A DNA stretch of 13,328 bases from Sporosarcina sp. (GTDB lineage: Bacteria; Bacillota; Bacilli; Bacillales_A; Planococcaceae): the NCBI GenBank assembly GCA_029263945.1, contig JARIDM010000077.1, positions 1 through 13,328 of the forward strand. Direction: 5' to 3'. The translations under genes were made by a program, and so were the position numbers. Below are positions 1 through 6,728 of the stretch, one piece after another (within the stretch, counting starts at the first letter, position 1; every line of letters begins with the position of its first letter). Under the pieces are notes generated by a model. That model saw only the letters and a list, made by a program, of their open reading frames with translations. It searched no databases and was not told the DNA's origin.

Positions 1-10
1 AATTCTCCTC

Positions 11-36
11 TATCTCGAATTCATTTATCTCGAATT
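11..36. promoter_or_regulatory. Putative MhqR/MarR-type operator (two half-site repeats)
   Basis: The 11-mer TATCTCGAATT occurs twice, at 11-21 and 26-36, start-to-start 15 bp. The pair lies between the predicted +1 of the leftward promoter and its ribosome binding site, where a bound repressor would block transcription. The half-site matches my recollection of the MhqR box of B. subtilis (inverted repeat of TATCTCGAA), which controls quinone and azo-compound detoxification genes. Here the second arms are poorly conserved, so the element is closer to a direct repeat than a palindrome. The assignment to MhqR is inference. Confidence 0.5.
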
Positions 37-43
37 GATACTA

Positions 44-72
44 ATATTACAGCAACTTCTTTTTCTTGTCAA
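44..72 (-). promoter_or_regulatory. Sigma-A promoter reading leftward out of the window
   Basis: On the minus strand, TTGACA (67-72) and TAATAT (44-49) are separated by exactly 17 bp, which is a near-perfect housekeeping promoter. Transcription would start near position 37. The transcript then crosses the repeated TATCTCGAATT element and an AGAGGAGAATT ribosome binding site (about 1-10). The controlled gene must therefore start just beyond the left edge and run leftward. The gene itself is not visible. Confidence 0.8.
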
Positions 73-445
73 CTACTCAATCTAAATTGGTAGAGTTACG
101 AGCAATTACTTTATGATGTAATCACTAAATAAGGAATATCAGCGATCTTGTAGGTAAGCTATTTTCTGGAAAGTAAGACGGCTTTCATCGTATTTTTTTC
201 ATTAGCAGATACTAAGAACTAAGAATCTTCTAGCCGTGCATCTTGACTTACTCGATATGCACATAAAGTAACATATACCCCTATCATGACAATAATAAAA
301 GTGACAAACGAGACCTTTTCATAAGGCACTTATCCCTTCCAATACCTATCCAAAGTGTCGTTTAAAATCTTTGAGTTGCGTTACAACCGTTTACCTATAT
401 TGATTGACTCGTTTATCGTACCCTGAGCCTATTTTTTAGAAATAT
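73..445. other. AT-rich non-coding stretch with no confident gene
   Basis: Apart from one possible small membrane peptide on the minus strand (listed separately), I see no convincing gene, RNA or operator here. Stop codons are frequent in all frames. No strong promoter or terminator is recognisable between the leftward promoter and the yugI terminator. Confidence 0.5.
219..329 (-). CDS. Possible 36-residue single-TM peptide
   Basis: This is a GTG-initiated frame encoding VPYEKVSFVTFIIVMIGVYV followed by a short polar tail that ends RLEDS. A hydrophobic segment at about residues 7-23 would form one membrane helix. The sequence GGAAGGGATAA stands just before the GTG and could act as a ribosome binding site at short spacing. 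No family is recognised. It lies in an otherwise empty stretch, and its promoter is not evident. It may be a real small membrane protein, a gene remnant or chance. Confidence 0.22.
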   Translation of the reverse strand: MPYEKVSFVTFIIVMIGVYVTLCAYRVSQDARLEDS

Positions 446-490
446 TGCAAAAAAAAACAAATGGAACTGTTAAATACAACACCATTTGTT
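446..490 (-). terminator. Rho-independent terminator of yugI
   Basis: Arms AACAAATGG (456-464) and CCATTTGTT (482-490) pair. An inner TGTT/AACA pairing (468-471 with 478-481) extends the stem. Read on the minus strand, the hairpin is followed directly by a long U tract (446-455). It lies about 60 bp downstream of the yugI stop codon. Confidence 0.8.
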
Positions 491-552
491 CTTTTTCAGC
501 TTTTACATATCAGCTAAACGGAAATCAGGCATTTCGCCGTATTCCCTATTTT

Positions 553-924
553 TTAATGTGCTGACCTGTCAATCCAACCTTGCAATTTCTCTTTCAATGA
601 ATTAAAGCCTTCCGAGTCCTCTTCATCCACTCTTGATTGTAAGGATTTACGCGGGGAATCTTCTTTGTTTCTTTCAGGTGGATCTTGCAATGCACGAATG
701 GATAAGCTAATCTTTCCTGCAGCTTCATCTACTTCAAGTACTTGCACTTCTACTTCTTCCCCAACGGAAATGAAATCGTTAATGTCTTTTACGAAACCAT
801 ACGTAACTTCAGAAATGTGAACAAGACCCTGGTTTTGTTCATCTAAGGCGACAAATGCCCCATAAGGTTGAATCCCTGTTACTTTTCCGGTGAGCTTTTC
901 GCCAGATGTATATTTCTTCGTCAT
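553..924 (-). CDS. yugI: S1 RNA-binding domain protein, general stress protein 13 (YugI) family
   Basis: This is a 123-residue cytosolic protein. Residues 6-77 form a single S1 (OB-fold) domain, recognisable by GxVTGIQPYGAFVAL, the GLVHISEV segment and the closing KISLSIRAL strand. A charged linker follows, then a conserved C-terminal amphipathic helix beginning GFNSLKEKLQGWI. This layout and length match the YugI/GSP13 family of Bacillales and the streptococcal CvfD relatives, which bind ribosomes or RNA and modulate translation; the role here is inferred from the family. The ATG is preceded by a GGGAG ribosome binding site about 9 nt upstream. The gene has its own promoter (977-1005) and terminator (446-490), so it appears monocistronic even though it lies in the same orientation as the sigma module upstream. 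Confidence 0.9.
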   Translation of the reverse strand: MTKKYTSGEKLTGKVTGIQPYGAFVALDEQNQGLVHISEVTYGFVKDINDFISVGEEVEVQVLEVDEAAGKISLSIRALQDPPERNKEDSPRKSLQSRVDEEDSEGFNSLKEKLQGWIDRSAH

Positions 925-976
925 TTGAAACAGCTCCCAATCTTTTAATATCTATTCTGCCACTTGGGCCATCTCA

Positions 977-1005
977 ATTGTACCATGATTAAAGGAGCCG
1001 AGCAA
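977..1005 (-). promoter_or_regulatory. Sigma-A promoter of yugI
   Basis: On the minus strand, TTGCTC (1000-1005) and TACAAT (977-982) are separated by 17 bp. The -10 element is preceded by TGG, an extended -10. It lies about 50 bp upstream of the yugI start codon. Confidence 0.6.
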
Positions 1006-1017
1006 AATCGGCACCTT
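992..1017 (-). terminator. Hairpin after the 700-residue fused gene, possible weak terminator
   Basis: Arms AAGGAGCCGA (992-1001) and TCGGCACCTT (1008-1017) pair at 9 of 10 positions around a 6-nt loop. The hairpin lies about 30 bp beyond the stop of the upstream minus-strand gene. Only a short, interrupted U tract (TTTAATC) follows, and the hairpin overlaps the -35 of the yugI promoter. Termination is therefore uncertain. Confidence 0.35.
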
Positions 1018-1046
1018 GAATAAAAGGACATTCCTTGCACAACAAT

Positions 1047-3149
1047 CTAATTGGCAACTTTGTTTAACAATGCGATTTGCCAGCGTCCTTCGTCAAAGAC
1101 CATTTTGGCAATTTCCCGATAGTAATCATCTTGTTCTCCGTACATAATCGTTTGATTGTAGCCTTCAAATTGTAATCCTGTAATTGTTTTGATTGACCAT
1201 TTTACTGGTTCCCATTCTGCGCTATACGATTCAAGTGAAACGTCGTTATGCACACGATTCTCTAAGTACCACATCGTCTTTGGATCTTTCTGTTCATTTG
1301 CATAATGATAGATCGCAAAAATCGTTAACGGATTACAGTCTTCTAATAGCCGAACGTCATATGCTTTACTAAAACGTTCATACGTATCGACAACTAGATT
1401 ATCAAAAGCTTGGTTCGGCCATGGTTCAATCCCATAAAAGCTATGTTCTAGGTCATATTCATCTACTTGTATGCGATTTAAATCTCCTGTTTTTGCATAA
1501 CTTAAAATTTGCTCTACTGGAATTGTATTTAAAAATATTTGTGTTTCAGAATAGCGCCAATTGCTCTCTTCCATTTCTTCAACAATCAATCGAATAAAAT
1601 GAATCACTGCAGAGTCCTCTTCAATTGCTGCAATTTTTTTCAATTCTGCACGTTTCGCTTTTTTTACTTTTCCGTCTTGGTCAAATAGCGCTTCTGGGTC
1701 AGTTCCTTTTTTATTCTCGCTCATCATGCTTAAATAAGCATGTGTTAATAAGTGATACAAATTATCCCACTCATTAGCTGTTGCCCTTATGGTTTTTTCA
1801 AATTCAAAAAGAGCATCCAATGAGATTTCATCCCACTCATAGTTGTAGATATAATCCAACATGACGATGTAGCCAACTAAATCTTTATGTAGCGCGGGTC
1901 GAAGTTCCTCATTTATATGTGCTTTGTTAAAAATAAGTTCAACGTAATCATCTTCTTTTTGTAGTTTCATTTGAATCCCTTGCTTTTTCATTGCCCGTAA
2001 AACTTCTTGGTACTCTTCTCCAAATTTGTTAAGGTGGGCATACGGATCTTCACCTGCAGAAAGGACTGATTTTACTTCTATTTCATTTTCAAACAGCTTC
2101 ATATAGTAAATTTCTCCAAGAACTAAATCTTTCTCTACATAGGATTTAATAAATGATTCACCCGCTTTAAAATCATTTTTCAAAGGATTGGCCACAAGAT
2201 TTTCAACCATTTTCATAGGGGTTTCTATTTCAGTCATCATTTTTTCAAATTGATTTTCGATTTTTTCTTTGTCTATTCGCCCATTTTGCTTTAACATCTT
2301 TTCCGCTTCTTCTCGTATTCGTTTATATTTAGAACGTACATTTTTCCCTAAATACACACTTTCGATTCCTATATCGGTCTCAATCAATGAAGCTTCCTCT
2401 AATCCTAATTCTTTATAAACACTTGCCAACGCTTCCTCATATTGCTCCTCTAGCTGATTCATATATTTCTCTGCTGATTTATTTTTATATTCTTGGCTAT
2501 TAAAAGTCGTGAATCCTAGTAAAACAGCTAACACAAGCCCTCCAATCACAATTGGAATCCATGTTTTCTTAGGTACTTTTTCATTGATTTGCTTTTCCTC
2601 TTTTGTTCTTAAGGGATTAAACACTTTTTCTTTATCTACTGATAGCTTTAATCGCGCATAAGATTTATGCAAAAAGGCCAGTTTCTTTTCTATTTGTGAT
2701 TCTTGTAGTGCTACATAACTTTCTTTTAATAATTCCGTCACGACAGGAGTAGGTATACCTAAAATACTAGAAATTTCTTCTACTGATATTTCATGAAACA
2801 CCGCCATGATTACAACGAGTTTAGGGTTCTCTTTTAAGTTAATGATTTTATTATGCAACTGCTGATCATCTTCAAATACTAGCTTGACTTCCCCAGTTAA
2901 TTCGCTGTCTGCTAGTTTTATAATCACCAGTTGATACATCCGTTCAACTAATTCTCTTTCTGTATGAACTTCTTTCAAGTCTCCAAACAAACTGTTAAAT
3001 GTTTGGACAGTCAGTTGATGCGCCTCTTTTATTGAGCAACCATATTGAATCGCAAAACGCATCAGTCCTTCTCCGTACTGTTCTATCCATTGTTCAATTG
3101 CTTTTTGGTTCTTGTTTTTTATTTGTTGAATAAATGATAAATCCCCCAT
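1047..3149 (-). CDS. Degenerate ECF sigma domain fused to a TM helix and an anti-sigma-type ectodomain
   Basis: This 700-residue protein appears to be a sigma/anti-sigma fusion. Residues 17-58 align without gaps to residues 17-58 of the neighbouring ECF sigma factor (shared F32, A33, Q35, G37, T47, F51, L54, F55, L58). Residues 104-149 align without gaps to its region 4. The recognition-helix residues K160, R162, R165, R167 and K169 of the sigma factor become T138, L140, E143, Y145 and A147, and the DVTQE motif of region 2 is lost, so DNA binding and promoter melting are unlikely. A cytoplasmic linker (about 155-195) resembles the N-terminus of the anti-sigma-like neighbour. One TM helix spans about 197-214. 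The outside portion (about 220-560) matches the neighbour's ectodomain, clearest at LIVEEMEESNW (521-531). Residues 560-700 are an extra domain ending VFDEGRWQIALL, possibly NTF2-like. The ATG follows AAAGGAG at 9 nt. It is probably a membrane sensor or sigma decoy; the function is inferred and I cannot name a family. Confidence 0.8.
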   Translation of the reverse strand: MGDLSFIQQIKNKNQKAIEQWIEQYGEGLMRFAIQYGCSIKEAHQLTVQTFNSLFGDLKEVHTERELVERMYQLVIIKLADSELTGEVKLVFEDDQQLHNKIINLKENPKLVVIMAVFHEISVEEISSILGIPTPVVTELLKESYVALQESQIEKKLAFLHKSYARLKLSVDKEKVFNPLRTKEEKQINEKVPKKTWIPIVIGGLVLAVLLGFTTFNSQEYKNKSAEKYMNQLEEQYEEALASVYKELGLEEASLIETDIGIESVYLGKNVRSKYKRIREEAEKMLKQNGRIDKEKIENQFEKMMTEIETPMKMVENLVANPLKNDFKAGESFIKSYVEKDLVLGEIYYMKLFENEIEVKSVLSAGEDPYAHLNKFGEEYQEVLRAMKKQGIQMKLQKEDDYVELIFNKAHINEELRPALHKDLVGYIVMLDYIYNYEWDEISLDALFEFEKTIRATANEWDNLYHLLTHAYLSMMSENKKGTDPEALFDQDGKVKKAKRAELKKIAAIEEDSAVIHFIRLIVEEMEESNWRYSETQIFLNTIPVEQILSYAKTGDLNRIQVDEYDLEHSFYGIEPWPNQAFDNLVVDTYERFSKAYDVRLLEDCNPLTIFAIYHYANEQKDPKTMWYLENRVHNDVSLESYSAEWEPVKWSIKTITGLQFEGYNQTIMYGEQDDYYREIAKMVFDEGRWQIALLNKVAN

Positions 3150-3190
3150 GTCACACGGCTCCTTTGTACAACCCGGTTTCTATACCTTCT

Positions 3191-3199
3191 ATCATAGCA
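3191..3199 (-). promoter_or_regulatory. Extended -10 promoter candidate for the fused sigma-like gene
   Basis: The minus strand reads TGC-TATGAT here, an extended -10 element, about 42 bp upstream of the start codon. No good -35 is seen. It lies downstream of the terminator that closes the sigma/anti-sigma operon, so this gene needs a promoter in this short gap. Confidence 0.4.
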
Positions 3200-3226
3200 G
3201 AAGTAAATGAGTATTCCGTCTTTTCC

Positions 3227-3262
3227 AAAAAAAGAAAAGCAATCACTTTTTTTCGTGATTGC
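3227..3262 (-). terminator. Rho-independent terminator of the sigma/anti-sigma operon
   Basis: Perfect arms GCAATCAC (3239-3246) and GTGATTGC (3255-3262) surround an 8-nt loop. On the minus strand they are followed by TTTTCTTTTTTT. The hairpin starts about 12 bp beyond the stop codon of the anti-sigma-like gene and separates it from the 700-residue gene. Confidence 0.85.
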
Positions 3263-3274
3263 TCCTCCTGCTAT

Positions 3275-4465
3275 TTAATTTGGCAACATTCCGTTTTCTG
3301 CTAGTTCGAGCATACCTTCTATTTCCTGATGATTAAAGGTATCTAGACTCGCGCTTTTTTTCCAACCTGATGCTTCCATTTCTTCGACGATTGGACGCAT
3401 AATGAAAGACGTCGGCGTATTGTCCTTCGTATGTGCAAGTTGAGTCCAAACTTTTTGGTACCTTTCGTTGACAATTCCTTGTTCATTAAAGACGGGTTCT
3501 TCAGGGGTTCCTATCACAAGTTGATTGAAAAGCATAACGTAATAGCCGCGCATGACAAGGTATAAGTGACTTTCTTCTTTTGTGGCAATCAGCGCCACTT
3601 CCATATCCTGTACAATTTCGGTTGTGTCTTCTAAAGAATAAATGAGCGATGCCCCGACTGTATAAGGTTCACGGAGCAACATATCATAATACGCTTGCAC
3701 ATCTTCATGAAGCGCAGCCTTCATTTCCTTACTTTCTGCTAGCTGAAGATCAATTGTCTTATTCGGCATTTTGGGGTTCGTTGTTATATACTGTATATGC
3801 TGTTTCGTCATTGCAGACAAAATAGGTTCTTTCATATTGTCTTCACTCGTAAAAAGCATATGATAAAAGTCTAGTAAGTCATTCACTTGGTTTCTGTAGT
3901 GTGCTACAAAAGCAAGACTTGCTTCTTGGTCTTCTTGCCGCTGATTGTCTCTCAGGTCTTCTGCTAATTCAGAAGGCAGAGCGAGTTCATCCAACCGATC
4001 TTTTAGTAGTTCTTGTTGGTTTCCTGTCGTAAGCATTCCTGTTTTCAGTAAATGTCGTACGTTTTTATCTGTTCGCTCAACAAACTGAATGGTTGAAAAC
4101 TGTTCTTCTGTTAATTCCAGTGCATGTCGTTTCTTTTCACGTGCTTCTTCGTACTCGTTTTCAAATGCAAGGAGCGCTGCTTCATTTAATTTCCCATGTT
4201 GATCGGCTGCGCGTTCGTCTTGCTCTGTTGCAAAGTAAGCAGTAGAAAGAATAATAATGAGAAACAAGCTCGCTGCCGCTGCTCCCAATACGAGCATATT
4301 TCGTAAGAATTTATGTGATTTTTGAGCTTTCGGTATTTCAAGATGCGCTTTTTGAGGTGTTTCTTTAATCTTCTGTATCACTTCTTCTGGGTCAAACGAA
4401 GACGGGACACGTTCAAAAGAGTCTTTTAATAAATTCATTCTTTTTTCAAATTGGTCATCTTTCAT
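3275..4465 (-). CDS. Single-TM protein in anti-sigma position, with large ectodomain
   Basis: This is a 396-residue membrane protein, probably the anti-sigma factor or co-sensor of the ECF sigma factor encoded just upstream. Residues 1-54 are cytoplasmic and charged, with a LLKDSFERVPSSFDPEEVIQ segment resembling the linker of the 700-residue fused protein. One TM helix covers about 57-78. Residues 80-396 are predicted outside and mainly helical. The segment RPIVEEMEASGW (357-368) and the region around ALHEDVQAYYDML (251-263) are shared with the fused protein. I chose the ATG at 4465 because GTGGAGGTG stands 6 nt before it; a longer reading from GTG at 4480 would put that ribosome binding site inside the gene. 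With this start the gene overlaps the sigma gene by 11 bp, indicating translational coupling. No zinc-binding HxxxCxxC anti-sigma motif is present, so the anti-sigma role rests on context. Confidence 0.8.
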   Translation of the reverse strand: MKDDQFEKRMNLLKDSFERVPSSFDPEEVIQKIKETPQKAHLEIPKAQKSHKFLRNMLVLGAAAASLFLIIILSTAYFATEQDERAADQHGKLNEAALLAFENEYEEAREKKRHALELTEEQFSTIQFVERTDKNVRHLLKTGMLTTGNQQELLKDRLDELALPSELAEDLRDNQRQEDQEASLAFVAHYRNQVNDLLDFYHMLFTSEDNMKEPILSAMTKQHIQYITTNPKMPNKTIDLQLAESKEMKAALHEDVQAYYDMLLREPYTVGASLIYSLEDTTEIVQDMEVALIATKEESHLYLVMRGYYVMLFNQLVIGTPEEPVFNEQGIVNERYQKVWTQLAHTKDNTPTSFIMRPIVEEMEASGWKKSASLDTFNHQEIEGMLELAENGMLPN

Positions 4466-5009
4466 CTTTAACACCTCCACTCGTTTCCATGCCCATTTTC
4501 AATTTCTCACGCGCTCGGAATAACCTTGTTTTCACTGTCGACATTGAAATGTTTAAGACTTCACTCATTTGTTCATAGGATAATTCCTGGAAATAAAATA
4601 GAATGAGTGGCATTCGATAATTTTCATCTAGTGCTAAAATCGCTTGATGTAACTCTCGGTCTTCTTCAAATAACAACACGCGACTTTCAGAGGAAGGTGA
4701 AACAACTTGAGCTGTATATGTACTCAACTTTCCTTTCTTATTCGCTTCGCGCTTTTCTTTCCGGTAATAATCACGCGCTGTATTTAACGTGATTTTATAC
4801 AACCATGTTGTGAACTGCTCACGATTGAATTGGTGCAAAAATCTAAATAACTTTATAAATACTTCTTGTGTGACATCTGGTATATCATCTTCGTAAACAC
4901 CACATTGATAGGCGAATTTTTCAACTGTACGATAATGTCTTTTCATTAGCGTATGGTAGGCGGCCATATCACCAAGCTGTGCTTGTTCTATTATTGCGCT
5001 TTCTTCCAC
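4455..5009 (-). CDS. ECF-family RNA polymerase sigma factor
   Basis: This 184-residue protein has the two-domain layout of extracytoplasmic-function sigma factors. Region 2 (about 15-85) contains DVTQEVFIKLFRFL and TTWLYKITLNTARDYYRK, which bind core polymerase and the -10 element. Region 4 (about 118-171) has the helix-turn-helix SYEQMSEVLNISMSTVKTRL with a basic recognition helix (K160, R162, R165, R167) for the -35. Regions 1 and 3 are absent, as expected for the class. The start is GTG, preceded by a GGGGGAG purine tract. The gene is read from a consensus ECF promoter (5041-5069), implying positive autoregulation, and overlaps the anti-sigma-like gene. I cannot assign it to a named B. subtilis sigma (W, X, M, V, Y). 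Confidence 0.92.
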   Translation of the reverse strand: MEESAIIEQAQLGDMAAYHTLMKRHYRTVEKFAYQCGVYEDDIPDVTQEVFIKLFRFLHQFNREQFTTWLYKITLNTARDYYRKEKREANKKGKLSTYTAQVVSPSSESRVLLFEEDRELHQAILALDENYRMPLILFYFQELSYEQMSEVLNISMSTVKTRLFRAREKLKMGMETSGGVKDER

Positions 5010-5040
5010 AACTCTCCCCCACTTTCCATCTTCTATAGAT

Positions 5041-5069
5041 GATACGATAGATCTTCTTAATTTGTTACA
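5041..5069 (-). promoter_or_regulatory. ECF-type autoregulatory promoter of the sigma operon
   Basis: The minus strand shows TGTAAC (5064-5069), a 17-bp spacer and CGTATC (5041-5046). AAC in the -35 and CGT in the -10 are the hallmarks of Bacillus ECF promoters (sigma W, X, M, V). It lies about 32 bp upstream of the GTG start of the ECF sigma gene, the usual position for self-activation. Confidence 0.8.
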
Positions 5070-5173
5070 GCAAATGGTGTAATTCTTTTAGTGTTCGTGT
5101 AGAATGAAGAAATGTTTAGGCAATTGACTTCATTTCATTATTGAAGAAATCTTTATATATAAGCCAATGCCTA

Positions 5174-5202
5174 TTGCTGACTTTGTTTTAAAATCTATTA
5201 AT
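5174..5202 (+). promoter_or_regulatory. Candidate sigma-A promoter of the NSS transporter
   Basis: TTGCTG (5174-5179) and TATTAA or ATTAAT (5196-5202) lie 16-17 bp apart, about 33 bp upstream of the transporter start codon. A second AT-rich candidate (TTGACT at 5124-5129, TATATA at 5154-5159) has too long a spacer. The choice is tentative. Confidence 0.4.
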
Positions 5203-5234
5203 AAAATTGACTACACTAGAAAGAGTGATTATTT

Positions 5235-6563
5235 ATGGCACCACGTGAACAATGGTCATCGAAAATCGGGTTTATTCTTGCAGCAGCAGGAAGCGCAATT
5301 GGACTCGGCGCAATTTGGAAGTTTCCCTATATGGCTGGAACGAATGGGGGTAGCATTTTTGTTTTACTTTTCATTATAAGCACCCTTGCGATTGGACTTC
5401 CTATCTTACTCGCTGAATTTGTCATTGGTCGCATGGGAAAAGCGGATGCGGTCACTGCTTTTAAAAGACTCGCACCTGGAAAACGTTGGCCGATTGTTGG
5501 CTGGATAGGATTTGCTTTCGGATTCATCGTCTTATCTTTTTATAGTGTTGTAGGTGGGTGGATTTTATCTTACTTAGCCCGTGCACTTATTTTCCGCCTC
5601 GATGCCGCAGATCACGGACAACTTTTTGAATCGATTACTTCTAATCCTGTTGAAATACTACTCGCACAAGCTGTTTTCATGCTCCTCACAATTTGGATTG
5701 TGCAAGGCGGTATTAAAGCTGGTATTGAAAGAGCAAGTAGATGGATGATGCCTTTGCTTTTTATTTTCTTTATCGTGCTAGCGATTCGTTCGCTAACACT
5801 TGAAGGTGCGATGGAAGGGGTTCGATTCCTCTTTGTACCTGATTGGTCTTTATTAACAGGCGAAACATTTTTAATCGCACTTGGCCAAGCCTTTTTCTCA
5901 CTTAGTGTTGGGGTGACTGCAATGATGACGTATGCTTCTTATTTACCTAAAGGCGAGCGACTTGGACAATCCGCTTTTAGTGTTGCACTTTTAAATATCG
6001 TCATTTCTATTTTGGCAGGCCTGGTAATTTTCCCAGCTGTATTCGCGCTCGGACAATCACCATCAGAAGGACCCGGCCTCATTTTCATAGTCCTTCCAGC
6101 TATCTTTGGACAGATTCCATTCGGCAGTTTCTTCATGATATTATTCTTTATCTTAATGCTATTTGCAACGCTTACTTCCTCTATGTCCATGTTAGAAATA
6201 GTCGTGTCTACTGGAATTCGAGCAAAGTATGATCGACGCAGACGTGCTGCTTGGGTCTTCGGTGCGTTAATCTTCATCATCGGAATTCCGAGTGCATTAT
6301 CGTTTGGCGTACTCTCTACTGTTCAAATCTTCGGAATGAGTATTTTTGATTTTGCTGATGTGCTGACCAGTCGTATTGGTATGCCGATTGGTGCACTCGC
6401 GATTTCAATTTTCGCTGGGTTTATCTTAACAAAGTCACAAACGAGCAAAGAACTCAACATGCACCCAATCCTCTACAACCTGTGGAGATTCCTTGTTAGG
6501 TTCGCCGCACCTGCTGCAATCATCGTTATTATCGCAGCATGGCTTATCGAAATCATTCGTTAA
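5235..6563 (+). CDS. Sodium-dependent amino-acid transporter, NSS (SNF) family
   Basis: This 442-residue integral membrane protein has about 11-12 hydrophobic helices. The N-terminus REQWSSKIGFILAAAGSAIG continues into LGAIWKFPY, the hallmark unwound TM1 segment (residues about 11-32) that forms the sodium and substrate sites in the neurotransmitter:sodium symporter family. Length and N-terminus resemble the bacterial MhsT/LeuT-type transporters, which import amino acids with sodium; MhsT takes hydrophobic L-amino acids. The substrate here cannot be read from sequence. The start ATG follows an AAAGAGTG ribosome binding site. The gene is divergent from the sigma operon and ends in a strong terminator, so it is probably monocistronic. 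Confidence 0.92.
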   Translation: MAPREQWSSKIGFILAAAGSAIGLGAIWKFPYMAGTNGGSIFVLLFIISTLAIGLPILLAEFVIGRMGKADAVTAFKRLAPGKRWPIVGWIGFAFGFIVLSFYSVVGGWILSYLARALIFRLDAADHGQLFESITSNPVEILLAQAVFMLLTIWIVQGGIKAGIERASRWMMPLLFIFFIVLAIRSLTLEGAMEGVRFLFVPDWSLLTGETFLIALGQAFFSLSVGVTAMMTYASYLPKGERLGQSAFSVALLNIVISILAGLVIFPAVFALGQSPSEGPGLIFIVLPAIFGQIPFGSFFMILFFILMLFATLTSSMSMLEIVVSTGIRAKYDRRRRAAWVFGALIFIIGIPSALSFGVLSTVQIFGMSIFDFADVLTSRIGMPIGALAISIFAGFILTKSQTSKELNMHPILYNLWRFLVRFAAPAAIIVIIAAWLIEIIR

Positions 6564-6567
6564 CCGA

Positions 6568-6611
6568 AAAAGAACGGTTGAAATGGGAGGCCATTTCAAC
6601 CGTTCTTTTTT
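6568..6611. terminator. Strong bidirectional terminator between the NSS gene and yugE
   Basis: A perfect 19-bp inverted repeat (6568-6586 with 6591-6609) surrounds a 4-nt GAGG loop. T runs flank it on the plus strand and A runs on the left side. It begins 5 bp after the transporter stop codon and can also end the convergent yugE transcript from the minus strand. Confidence 0.92.
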
Positions 6612-6728
6612 CTGTCGTAAAATATTCGCTAGAATTTCCAAAAAAATATAGTTGTTATCCTTTACCTACAAGAATATCCTGAAATATAAAACACATATCT
6701 ATTGTACAGTTAAGTATTAGTCGTAGCG

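Noticed and set aside
350..385. TGTAAC ... CGAC on the minus strand in the left non-coding region
   Set aside because: The spacer is 19 bp, two more than the sigma-operon promoter, and no convincing gene follows, so it is likely chance.
3153..3180. ECF-like promoter before the 700-residue gene (AGAAAC ... CGTG)
   Set aside because: The spacer is 18 bp, the -35 lacks the usual TGAAC pattern, and the -10 would fall downstream of the ribosome binding site, leaving almost no leader.
4466..4480. Longer reading of the anti-sigma-like gene from GTG at 4480
   Set aside because: The GTGGAGGTG sequence itself is the ribosome binding site for the ATG at 4465 with 6-nt spacing.
5167..5379. Open frame of 70 codons overlapping the NSS transporter start
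   Set aside because: It overlaps the conserved transporter N-terminus in another frame and has no recognisable domain or ribosome binding site.
5939..6280. 113-codon minus-strand frame inside the NSS gene
   Set aside because: It is antisense to conserved TM helices, with no domain or initiation signals.
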